Of a stretch of 64,000 bases of DNA, positions 17,614-25,628 are shown one piece after another. The stretch's first letter is position 1. Every line of letters starts with the position of its first letter. Source of the DNA: JAVVUJ01 sp964461765 (GTDB lineage Bacteria; Bacillota; Clostridia; Peptostreptococcales; Anaerovoracaceae); assembly GCA_964461765.1 (NCBI GenBank), contig CAYWVS010000003.1:9366-73365 (forward strand), in the 5' to 3' direction. Below the pieces are notes generated by a model that worked only from the letters and a program-made list of their open reading frames with translations, ran no database searches and was not told the origin of the DNA. A program made the translations under genes and the position numbers.

Positions 17614-17838
17614 TTATGCATTTCTAAGCTGATAAATGGCCGGACGATAAATCGGTTTAGGAATTGGCAATCCATTTTCATTTGCAGCTTCAAGCCAAGC
17701 CGTTTTTGCTTTTTCCGCTTCGATAAGGGCTTCAAAAGATGTTTTTCCAAAAGCTGAGCAATTAGGGATATCGGGAATATCGGCAATATATCCCTCATCA
17801 GCTTCACTATAAAAGATATTAATATGGTAATCTTTCAT
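17614..17838 (-). CDS. hicB: HicB-family antitoxin
   Basis: A 74-residue protein with the HicB RNase-H-like fold pattern: INIFYSEADEGYIADIPDIPNCSAFGKTSFEAL, where a short antiparallel sheet is followed by a helix of the EALIEAEKAKTAWLEAA type. It is expected to neutralise HicA by direct binding and, in many systems, to repress the pair. It follows hicA with a 4-base overlap. No long DNA-binding extension is present beyond about residue 60, so repression would need another region. The order toxin then antitoxin is normal for hicAB. Confidence 0.85.
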   Translation of the reverse strand: MKDYHINIFYSEADEGYIADIPDIPNCSAFGKTSFEALIEAEKAKTAWLEAANENGLPIPKPIYRPAIYQLRNA

Positions 17839-18089
17839 TCTCTATCCTCCAATTCAAGATTGTATTTTTCAATTAAAGAAATAAATTGTTTTATTTGGTA
17901 TGGCTTAGCGTTACCATTAACGTTTTGAATATTTATTATTTCTGAGACTTTTTTGTTAATATAAATATGATGGCTTCCACTGATTCTTGATTCTTCAAAG
18001 CCAAAGGCAATAATTAAAAGTTCAAGTTCTGAAAATTTAATATTCTTCTGGTTATTTAAAACTTTTTTCAATAGTTTTTTAAGTTGCAA
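17835..18089 (-). CDS. hicA: HicA-family mRNA interferase toxin
   Basis: An 84-residue protein with a double-stranded-RNA-binding-like fold in which the catalytic His sits in GSHHIYINKK, the typical G-S-H-H motif. HicA toxins cleave mRNA and cause reversible growth arrest. Here about 15 residues precede the canonical core FSELELLIIAFGFEE, which makes it slightly longer than the shortest HicA proteins. The start is a TTG with only a weak ribosome site, as expected for a toxin made in small amounts. It is followed by hicB. Confidence 0.82.
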   Translation of the reverse strand: MQLKKLLKKVLNNQKNIKFSELELLIIAFGFEESRISGSHHIYINKKVSEIINIQNVNGNAKPYQIKQFISLIEKYNLELEDRE

Positions 18090-18174
18090 TTAGACACCAC
18101 TACCTTTCATACCTATTATATGCAATTTTAAAGATAAAGACAAGTGTGTATAAGCTTCTTATTCTCAAAATGAG

Positions 18175-18345
18175 ATGACATACTATGGCATTCCATCCAT
18201 GAAAACAGATACAGACGGCAAGTTTATCAATGAAAATTATCATACACAGTTTGACCAACCGGAATTGGCAGACATCAAAGAATATGAAAATTGCTTAAAG
18301 GTTTATGGCAAAATGACTATTAAACCTTTGCTTTTGACATTCTAA
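18175..18345 (+). pseudogene. C-terminal remnant, possibly of an M28-type metallopeptidase
   Basis: A 56-codon open frame reading YYGIPSMKTDTDG, then NENYHTQFDQPEL to KPLL, without a ribosome site or N-terminal domain. The N-Y-H-T-x-x-D pattern resembles the end of M28 zinc peptidases where a metal-binding His lies. I read it as the tail of a deleted gene; a free small protein is unlikely. The rest of the 354-base gap 18090-18443 holds only the terminator at 18358. Confidence 0.4.
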
Positions 18346-18357
18346 TCATAATTCAAA

Positions 18358-18400
18358 GATTCAATAGTTTTTGCTTAATTTAAGTAAAAACTATTGAATC
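18358..18400. terminator. Long near-perfect inverted repeat (bidirectional terminator)
   Basis: GATTCAATAGTTTTT pairs with AAAAACTATTGAATC (15 bp) and continues through CTTAA/TTAAG after one mismatch. T-rich sequence follows. It separates the peptidase remnant from the ATPase gene. Confidence 0.7.
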
Positions 18401-18443
18401 TGTTTATGTTTTTGGTTATACTAAAGGCAAAGGGAGTGATGTT

Positions 18444-19643
18444 ATGATCCTTAGACCACAATATCTGGAAATCCTTAGAACGTATCGTGACGTTCCGTTG
18501 GTGAAAATACTTGCCGGAATAAGGCGCTGTGGTAAATCTACAATTTTAGAAATGCTGAAGGAGGAATTGCTGCACAATGGAATTGTGGCAGATCATATCA
18601 TCAGCATGCGATATACATCGGAAGATTTCGTTGATGGAATGACTTCAAAGGAAATGTATCAAGGCATTAAAGAGAAAATGACAGATTATGAAAAATATTA
18701 TCTCTTGCTTGATGAAGTACAGGAAGTAATAGGCTGGGAGAAGGCAATCAACAGCCTTCTTGAGGATGGCAACACAGACATTTATGTGACAGGTTCCAAT
18801 TGCAAACTGATGTCTAGTGAGATATCAACTTATCTAACCGGCAGATATATTTCAATACCTATATATACCTTATCCTTTGCTGAGTTTCTAGATTTTAAGA
18901 AGAACACTCAACGGACTGAAAAGGAGCTGCTTAATGACTATTTGCGCCTAGGTGGATTTCCTATTGTTTCCCTTGGCAACTTTGATGATCAAGCCTCCTA
19001 TCAGATCGTGGAGGGCATTTACAATTCCGTTATCACAAGTGACATTGCAAGACGTCATAATATTAAAAACTTTGATTTATTCAATCGCGTGGTAAGATAT
19101 ATCGTTGAGAATGTAGGCAAAACCTTTTCTGCAAATGCAATCGTGAAGTTTTTGAAAAATGAAGGGCGTGCATTATCTGTTGAAATAATATATAATTATT
19201 TGCAATGGCTTGAAAAAGCATTTGTTATCTATCGTTGCCCGAGATATGACTTGCAGGGTAAATCTGTATTAAAAACACAGGAAAAGTTCTATCTTGCAGA
19301 TGCTTCCCTAAAATACAGCATCATGGGTTTCAATCTCAAATCCATTGCATCCATGCTTGAAAATATCGTGTATTTTGAGTTGCGCAGAAACGGCTATGAA
19401 GTGTACGTTGGTAAAAACGAAACTAAAGAGGTTGATTTCATAGGGGTGCGACGTGATGAACGCATTTACGTGCAGGTGTGCCGCAGGTTACCGGAGGAAT
19501 CAGACCGGGAGGTTGCAAATCTGCTTGAAATAAAAGACCATTACCCAAAGTATGTGGTAACCTTAGATGAGCTTGCTGCAGGTAATATCAACGGTGTAAA
19601 AATCATGCATCTTGCAGACTTCCTTCTTAGCCCAAAATCCTGA
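18444..19643 (+). CDS. AAA-family ATPase with DUF4143 domain
   Basis: A 399-residue protein with an N-terminal AAA_14-type ATPase domain (Walker A GIRRCGKST at about residue 27; Walker B YYLLLDEVQE) and the C-terminal DUF4143 part that carries a restriction-endonuclease-like segment (ETKEVDFIGVRRDERIYVQVC). Such proteins are frequent and often multicopy in anaerobes and archaea; their role is not established, with defence or mobile-element links sometimes suggested. It stands alone with a 5' GGGAGTGATGTT leader. Neighbouring hicAB and gene remnants suggest a region of gene turnover. Confidence 0.88.
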   Translation: MILRPQYLEILRTYRDVPLVKILAGIRRCGKSTILEMLKEELLHNGIVADHIISMRYTSEDFVDGMTSKEMYQGIKEKMTDYEKYYLLLDEVQEVIGWEKAINSLLEDGNTDIYVTGSNCKLMSSEISTYLTGRYISIPIYTLSFAEFLDFKKNTQRTEKELLNDYLRLGGFPIVSLGNFDDQASYQIVEGIYNSVITSDIARRHNIKNFDLFNRVVRYIVENVGKTFSANAIVKFLKNEGRALSVEIIYNYLQWLEKAFVIYRCPRYDLQGKSVLKTQEKFYLADASLKYSIMGFNLKSIASMLENIVYFELRRNGYEVYVGKNETKEVDFIGVRRDERIYVQVCRRLPEESDREVANLLEIKDHYPKYVVTLDELAAGNINGVKIMHLADFLLSPKS

Positions 19644-19705
19644 GCAATTACATGAAGTTTACGATTGACATATTTCAGATCCAATTATTGAGGAGGGCTA
19701 AATAT

Positions 19706-20089
19706 TTGAAAAGACTAATTATCATTGTTATTACTATAGCTTTATTCTTAACCGTAACCGGCTGTAATTCAAAGGCCGGATTACCGGATAATCCAATTGT
19801 TTTTCAAGCAAAAGAATACACGGATTATCGTTCTATTGTTTCTGAGGATAAGGAATATGTTCCATATTGTTCCGTTGAACCTGAAAGCATAGGTGATTGT
19901 TTGGGTTATTTTGAAGAATCCGGTGTAACCATCTATGTTTGTGAATTAAAGGAACAGGCTTCTGATGACTGGCTTGCTATTACCCCCAATTTGGGTAATC
20001 GGAATGAAGGAATGGCATTTCGCAGAACAAGTGTAATCGTTATTCCGGAAGGACTTGAATCTGAACCCGGATACTATTGGAACGACTAA
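19706..20089 (+). CDS. Small predicted lipoprotein of unknown function
   Basis: A 127-residue protein with a lipoprotein signal: KR, a hydrophobic stretch (LIIIVITIALFL) and the lipobox TVTGC, so it is probably anchored outside the membrane. The TTG at 19706 is chosen because AGGAGG lies 9 bases upstream and because it places the signal peptide at the N-terminus; an in-frame ATG at 19652 would add 18 residues without a ribosome site. The mature part of about 107 residues has three Cys but no motif I recognise. It is followed 22 bases later by map. Confidence 0.7.
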   Translation: MKRLIIIVITIALFLTVTGCNSKAGLPDNPIVFQAKEYTDYRSIVSEDKEYVPYCSVEPESIGDCLGYFEESGVTIYVCELKEQASDDWLAITPNLGNRNEGMAFRRTSVIVIPEGLESEPGYYWND

Positions 20090-20111
20090 ATGGTATTTAG
20101 AGGAGTAAATT

Positions 20112-20987
20112 ATGATAGATAAACTTGGAAGAAATGATGCCTGTTGGTGTGGAAGCGGTCAGAAGTATAAAAAATGTCATGGGCAAATAGACGAATTAAT
20201 GCAAAGTTATGCGGCAGAAGGAATTACGGTTCCTGAACGTGAATTACTGAAAACAAAAGGACAAATTGATAAAATTAAAGAAAGCTGTAAGATTAATATA
20301 GAAATTTTGGATTATATTAGCGATTTTGTAGTTGAAGGAATTTCCACAGAGGAAATAGACAGGCTTATTTACGATAAAACTAAAGAGCTGGGCGGTATTC
20401 CTGCAACGCTAAATTATAAGGGTTATCCTAAAAGTGTATGTACATCTATAAACGATCAAGTGTGCCATGGCATACCCTCAAAAAAGGTCATCTTAAAAGA
20501 TGGAGATATTATAAATGTGGATGTTTCCACTGAATATAAAGGTTATTTTTCCGATTCATCTCGAATGTACCTTATAGGAAATGTATCAAAGGAGAATAGG
20601 CGTCTTGTGCAGGTTGTAAAGGAATGTGTTGAGCTTGGCATACGGCAAGTGCGTCCTTGGGGTTTCCTAGGTGACATTGGGCAGGCGATTAATGATCATG
20701 CCATAGAAAATGGTTATTCTGTGGTAAGAGAAATAGGCGGCCATGGGATAGGCTTAAGCTTTCATGAAGAACCTTGGGTAAGTTATGTGTCTAAAGCCGG
20801 TACCGGATTATTATTAGTACCCGGTTTGATTTTTACAATAGAACCCATGATTAACATGGGGACAGAGAAGGTATACACAGATAAAAAAGATAATTGGACT
20901 GTTTATACAGTGGATGGAAAGCCCTCTGCGCAGTGGGAAAGTATGGTTTTGGTCACAAATAATGGTTGTGAGATACTGACCTATTGA
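20112..20987 (+). CDS. map: Methionine aminopeptidase with N-terminal SEC-C zinc motif
   Basis: A type I methionine aminopeptidase of 291 residues that removes initiator Met. The N-terminal SEC-C zinc motif (CWCGSGQKYKKCH, residues 11-23) is thought to help ribosome or protein association. The dinuclear metal ligands are visible: Asp in NVDVSTEYKGYFSDSS (two Asp), His in GGHGIGLSFHEEPWV, Glu in FTIEPMI and Glu in QWESMVLVT. It is probably an accessory copy, since most Clostridia keep another map in the ribosomal-protein cluster. AGGAG precedes the ATG. Confidence 0.93.
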   Translation: MIDKLGRNDACWCGSGQKYKKCHGQIDELMQSYAAEGITVPERELLKTKGQIDKIKESCKINIEILDYISDFVVEGISTEEIDRLIYDKTKELGGIPATLNYKGYPKSVCTSINDQVCHGIPSKKVILKDGDIINVDVSTEYKGYFSDSSRMYLIGNVSKENRRLVQVVKECVELGIRQVRPWGFLGDIGQAINDHAIENGYSVVREIGGHGIGLSFHEEPWVSYVSKAGTGLLLVPGLIFTIEPMINMGTEKVYTDKKDNWTVYTVDGKPSAQWESMVLVTNNGCEILTY

Positions 20988-21074
20988 TCATATGATCAGT
21001 TGGGTAATACTGAACCAAAGGCTTAATCAAATTAATGAAAAGACCTTTTATTTTTTATTCTTTATTAAGTCGGA

Positions 21075-21113
21075 AATAGCCCCCATGTTACCAACGTAAC
21101 CTTGGGGGCTATT
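21075..21113. terminator. Strong terminator after map
   Basis: AATAGCCCCCA pairs with TGGGGGCTATT, with an inner GTTAC/GTAAC pairing. It ends the map transcript. Behind it a further perfect 9-bp repeat TTGCCCAAG / CTTGGGCAA (21176-21199) lies in a locally GC-rich stretch up to the end of the surface-protein gene; I cannot assign that stretch. Confidence 0.75.
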
Positions 21114-21283
21114 GCTATTGCGTGATTTTAATGGTTAAATTTCCTAACTGCTACATAAAATTTTCTTCATGGGCATTGCCCAAGTTCCCGCTTGGGCAAC
21201 GCCGGTGGTCGCATGCTGGTCGGTCAAAGCCCATTGATCAGTAGTTCAATTCTATATGGCAAGAGGAGTTTCACTCCCGGAAG

Positions 21284-24200
21284 TTATTGAACAGTTATTC
21301 TGACATTGCTAAATCCCTCGTAGGGTTTTCCGGAAGGATGAGTGAAAATGTCATTGGCGTTTTGCCAGGTGTGTGTGGCAGCTGTATATCCATAAGAGAT
21401 GGTAGCATCAGACCAAAAGTCTTCCGGTATAAAATTGATCTTATCAGTGGAAAAGGTTAGTGTTGTATTACTGTCTTGTCGTAAATAGATCATGTGCCGT
21501 ATATTATAGGTAACAATACCGTTGGTCACTGTGAAGAAACAAGAGAAGCTATCGCCCTCTAACGCCAGATCGCTTGGGTATGTGAGGGTAAGGGTCTGGG
21601 CATTACTGCTGTATACTGCCGTGGGTGCAGCAATGACAGCTTCGTTTCCGGGGGTGCCCTCTGCCGTAAGGGGAGCGGTAACAGTATCACCGGCATAATC
21701 TACAGCACCTGCAAAGGGTGTCAGGGTTACGAAGTACTTGTGCCCTGAGGTGAGAGAGGGAACGGTATTTCTTATAATATAGTAGCCTGCGCCACTGCCG
21801 TTAGTTGAATACCAACTATTCTCCGTATAATCATTACTTGAAATGGATGTGGCGCTTCCCGCATTTGCTCCATATTTAACAGAAATATCAAAATTTGTCA
21901 TCCATGGCACCGCATTGGTGATAACAAAGAGATATTGACCATCGTTGGAAACGGTTACACTTTTAACAGTCATATTTACGGTGTTTACTGACTCATTGGA
22001 AATACCCATTACCTTGTTTGGGGTGGTGGCATTATCTTGAATGGCATTCCCCGAAGGAGGTTTTGTATAAGAGACTTCTAAGGAGTCAGTTAATGTAATA
22101 GGTTCGTTAAATGTTAATTTCACAGTACCTTCACGGGCATCGGGTTCGTTAACAATTGCAACGCTATGGGGATTAACCGTGTCTGTGCCACTGGAAATAC
22201 TAAAAGCCGAAGCTGCAGGAATTGAAGAGGTATCCAACAACTCGTCAAAGTACAGTGTTACTTTTGTTTTTGATTTGTTGATATATGCAATCATAAAATC
22301 TGGTGCTGTAGTATCTACAGATGCGGCCGCGGTACCTTTGGCGTATTCCAGCATAAGTGGAGTTGCTGTGGTCGAGGTACTGTCTTTAACAACCAAATAA
22401 ATTTTTGCTCCCCGGTCAGTGGAAAGTTTTATGCCGGTGGGAATGGTGTGTTCGCTCGTATCGCTTATCTTGATGTATGGTGCAGCATCAATATAGGTTA
22501 TATGACCATTTTGAGCGGCACCATGTCCGTGGATGACATCGGTACTGGAAACCGTTCCTCCGGATTGGGCATTTATTTGATTTACAACCATAAATATTTC
22601 CGCTTCCGATGGGCTTGCCATCTTTACGTTCAGCACAATATTGCCTTGAACATCCGTTGTGGCTTTGGGATAACCTGTAGCGAATCGGGTATCGGTTCCC
22701 GTAGGAGGCTGCCATCCACTCCATTTGGCGTAAAGTGTAATGTTAGCAGTAACCTTGTCAGTATTGAAGTTCCATTGATTGGTTAATTCTGCCTCTTTAT
22801 ACCAACCCAGGAATGACAGTTGCTGACCTCCTTCTGTTTTTGTTGGGTCGACGGGTTTTGTAATGGAAGAGCCGCTTGCCACATTTGTAATGGTATTTAC
22901 GCTACTACCACCATTTGAATTAAATGTGACGGCAAAGCTTCCAACCGGTGCTTTAATAAGAAAGTTTGCACTGGTACTGCCGGTATAATTGCCCTTAAAG
23001 GTTACCCATGCAGTAGCTGTTCCTACAGCTGTATTGGAGGTGTAGGACACGGTGTAATCGGTGCCTTGGGTGAGGGTTGTGCCACCGTCTTTTACTAGGA
23101 GGGTAGGTTCAATAGGAGAACCGCTGTATGTTTGATCAACAATTGCCTCAATCCCTGTGGAAAGAGTTTTAGGATTGATGTTTAAGGTATACGTAGCGGT
23201 GGTAGCTTCATAGGTGTTATCTGCCGCAATGCTTGCAGTTATAACAGCAGTACCTATTTTGTAGATGGTTACCTCGCCGGTGGAACCATCTACATTTGCA
23301 ACGTCTGCGGCTGAGCTTGCATAGGTTGTTGATGCAGAAGAACCGGTCTTAGTTGCTGCCTTGGTAAATTTGTCATCTCCAAAGGTTTTGGTAAGGATTC
23401 CGTTGGTCAAACCGTCAAAGGTTAAGGTTGAAGCTTCTTTATCCGATGTTTGTTCATATGTAACAGTAAAAGTCAGGCCATTACCTGCAACGTCACCCCC
23501 TGTAACCGTTTCGGCACTGACTGTTCCATTGGTTCCGTTTACTGTGGGGGAGGTTGTACTAAACTTATAATTGTCGTTGGCTGTAAGGACAATATCAGCA
23601 GTATAAACTGTAAATGCAGCAAACTTTCCGCCGCTACCCATTGTTCCGTTCCAAGTGATTGTGCCTGTATATCCTGTACCTGTAGTAATGGAAGTCTGGG
23701 GGGTTCCGTTTTTCGCAGGAGCGGTGATGGATACGATGATGGGCGAAGGGATAATGGCCGGATTAACAGTAACACTTACTGCGTTGCTGGTAGCAGTAGT
23801 ACCTGATTTACCAGATTGAGTGTTTGTAACCACGCAATAATACCATTTTTGGTCTGCTACTGCAGTTGTAGGTACGGTATAAATTGGGGAGGTTGCACCA
23901 CTGATGGCCGTACCGCTTGTATTGCTATTGATGGTATTGCTGTACCATTGATAAGTAAGTGTGCCGGATCCCGCTGCAGCTATGGTAAGTGTTACGGTAT
24001 CACCGAAAACTGCCGAATCGTTACCTGTGGGTTGGGTGCCGATTGTAGGTGTCGTAGATTTAGTAGATGTGGAACTGTCATCATTACCGCCGCTATTGCC
24101 ACCGCCGCCACCTGTCGTGGGAGGTGTGGTACCGGGGACATTAGTTTGCCCACTTGTGGCAGGTTTGTCGTTTATAGTGGAATCCGCTCCCGGTGCAACG

Positions 24201-25333
24201 GTCACGTTGGTGATTGTTGCGGTTCCTGTAATAGATGTTTTCTCATTCAGCACAAGGTTATCAATTTTGCCTGTGGCTTGGATGTTGACAGAAGTTCCGT
24301 TATTTACTACCGTCTTGAAGTTTCCGTCAAGTACAATATTTTGTCCGGCAGCTACGGAAGCAGGAATTTCAACCTTTTCAATACCACCGCCGACTAATTC
24401 CTTAGCTACAAGAATAGCTCCGCTTTCAAGTACTGCAACGGCAACGCTGGTGCTGCCTGTGGCAACAATGCGCAGATCTCCTCCAACCTTATTGACAATC
24501 AGTGCACCTCCAATGGTGACGCTATTGAAATAGAGGGAATTTTTACCTCCCCCTTTTACGATGGTGTTTCCTGTGATTTTTATATTGTCCAACTTCACAT
24601 CGCCGTTGCCAACACCTTCTGCAATGATCAAATCACCTTTAATTTCCATGTCCTTCAGCGTGACATTTGGGGTGTTGATAACAACATTACCAGCTACATT
24701 TGTGGTATACTCACCAGAGGTTTGGTATAAACCCTTGATGCCATTGTCCAACATTTTAATTACCGATGCACGGGTTATATCCGCTTTAGGAGCAAAACAG
24801 TTGTTGCCTATGCCTCCCATGAGCCCCTTTTCTGAAAGGGCTTTGACGTAACCCTTTGCCCAAGAATCTACTTGAGAATCATCGGCAAAGGTTGTGCTGC
24901 CGGATACCTCTTTAACGCCCAGAGCACGGCACAGCATAATGGCTGCTTCCTGACGAGAGATGTTGTCAGTAGGGCGAACTTGCCCACCACTTCCCAGAAT
25001 AATTCCTGCCGCATTTGTACGAAGCACTGCATCCGTATACCATGTGTCCGTAAGATCGGTGAAGGAATTTTGCCCCTTAACCTGATATTTCATCACTTTA
25101 TCAAGAATGGTGGCCATTTCAGCTCGGGTGATGGACGCATCGGGGCGGAAATTTCCTCCGCTTCCTTGCAAAATGCCATAATTGCTCCATTTTTCAATTT
25201 CGCCACTTGCCCAATGAGTTCCTGTGTCATTGTAGCTTGCGGCAAAGGCTGCCGTGGGAAGCAGTGTCAGCATCATTGCTACCGCCAGTAAAATCGACAG
25301 TAGCCCCTTTGATTTTTGCTTTTTCATTTTCAT
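21284..25333 (-). CDS. Giant SLH-domain surface protein with Ig-like and repeat domains
   Basis: About 1349 residues. A signal peptide (LLSILLAVAMMLTLLPTAAFA) is followed by three S-layer-homology domains (about 35-78, 90-140, 148-195; THWASGEIEKW, TRAEMATILDKV, ISRQEAAIMLCRAL), which bind cell-wall polymer. Next come a beta-helix-like repetitive segment (about 215-385), a Gly/Ser/Thr linker, an Ig-like domain with YQWYSN and WYYCVVTN (about 440-530), bacterial Big-type domains, an InlB B-repeat (VTFNSNGGS to LYAKWSG, about 825-895), and several further beta-rich domains. There is no LPXTG anchor. The start at 25333 gives a better ribosome-site spacing than 25339. It is probably an adhesin or S-layer-associated protein; the ligand is unknown. 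Confidence 0.85.
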   Translation of the reverse strand: MKMKKQKSKGLLSILLAVAMMLTLLPTAAFAASYNDTGTHWASGEIEKWSNYGILQGSGGNFRPDASITRAEMATILDKVMKYQVKGQNSFTDLTDTWYTDAVLRTNAAGIILGSGGQVRPTDNISRQEAAIMLCRALGVKEVSGSTTFADDSQVDSWAKGYVKALSEKGLMGGIGNNCFAPKADITRASVIKMLDNGIKGLYQTSGEYTTNVAGNVVINTPNVTLKDMEIKGDLIIAEGVGNGDVKLDNIKITGNTIVKGGGKNSLYFNSVTIGGALIVNKVGGDLRIVATGSTSVAVAVLESGAILVAKELVGGGIEKVEIPASVAAGQNIVLDGNFKTVVNNGTSVNIQATGKIDNLVLNEKTSITGTATITNVTVAPGADSTINDKPATSGQTNVPGTTPPTTGGGGGNSGGNDDSSTSTKSTTPTIGTQPTGNDSAVFGDTVTLTIAAAGSGTLTYQWYSNTINSNTSGTAISGATSPIYTVPTTAVADQKWYYCVVTNTQSGKSGTTATSNAVSVTVNPAIIPSPIIVSITAPAKNGTPQTSITTGTGYTGTITWNGTMGSGGKFAAFTVYTADIVLTANDNYKFSTTSPTVNGTNGTVSAETVTGGDVAGNGLTFTVTYEQTSDKEASTLTFDGLTNGILTKTFGDDKFTKAATKTGSSASTTYASSAADVANVDGSTGEVTIYKIGTAVITASIAADNTYEATTATYTLNINPKTLSTGIEAIVDQTYSGSPIEPTLLVKDGGTTLTQGTDYTVSYTSNTAVGTATAWVTFKGNYTGSTSANFLIKAPVGSFAVTFNSNGGSSVNTITNVASGSSITKPVDPTKTEGGQQLSFLGWYKEAELTNQWNFNTDKVTANITLYAKWSGWQPPTGTDTRFATGYPKATTDVQGNIVLNVKMASPSEAEIFMVVNQINAQSGGTVSSTDVIHGHGAAQNGHITYIDAAPYIKISDTSEHTIPTGIKLSTDRGAKIYLVVKDSTSTTATPLMLEYAKGTAAASVDTTAPDFMIAYINKSKTKVTLYFDELLDTSSIPAASAFSISSGTDTVNPHSVAIVNEPDAREGTVKLTFNEPITLTDSLEVSYTKPPSGNAIQDNATTPNKVMGISNESVNTVNMTVKSVTVSNDGQYLFVITNAVPWMTNFDISVKYGANAGSATSISSNDYTENSWYSTNGSGAGYYIIRNTVPSLTSGHKYFVTLTPFAGAVDYAGDTVTAPLTAEGTPGNEAVIAAPTAVYSSNAQTLTLTYPSDLALEGDSFSCFFTVTNGIVTYNIRHMIYLRQDSNTTLTFSTDKINFIPEDFWSDATISYGYTAATHTWQNANDIFTHPSGKPYEGFSNVRITVQ

Positions 25334-25482
25334 AGTCATATTCCTTTCTAACGGTGTAAATTTTAAGTGGAGTTGTCGATGCTTTTAGACCTATCTCGTT
25401 TTTTACTAATTTCCTTGGCATACAAACATTGACAACCCATAAAAGGCATGATATAAGGATACTACAAGAGTACCCTTTAACA

Positions 25483-25556
25483 TATGGACTAAAGTCACAT
25501 TTCCATGTATGAAAGTCATATCTATATGGACTATGTTCACAATAGTATGGACAAAA
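25483..25556. promoter_or_regulatory. Four TATGGA-type repeats, candidate operator array
   Basis: TATGGACTAAAGTCACA (25483), TATGAAAGTCATA (25508), TATGGACTATGTTCACA (25525) and TATGGACAAAAGTAAGA (25546) are spaced by 25, 17 and 21 bases. Their position between divergent genes suits binding of a tandem AraC-type regulator such as the response regulator at 28530. The surrounding 295-base gap is otherwise AT-rich. Confidence 0.5.
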
Positions 25557-25572
25557 GTAAGATTTCATTGAT

Positions 25573-25589
25573 TTGCCCCTTGGGGGCAA
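25573..25589 (+). other. GC-rich hairpin in the leader of the binding-protein gene
   Basis: TTGCCCC-TT-GGGGGCAA folds into a tight hairpin about 25 bases before the ribosome site of the gene at 25629. It could be an attenuator or a protein-binding site; nothing decides between them. Confidence 0.4.
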
Positions 25590-25628
25590 TTAGAATTAAA
25601 TAAATAGCTTACGAAAGGGGGAATTTAC

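Noticed and set aside
21176..21199. TTGCCCAAG/CTTGGGCAA repeat as part of an insertion sequence
   Set aside because: It is a single short hairpin without a transposase, matching far end or target duplication.
23816..24533. Long plus-strand open frames opposite the SLH protein gene
   Set aside because: They are antisense shadows of the biased codons for Gly/Thr/Ser-rich repeats; none has a ribosome site or sensible protein pattern.
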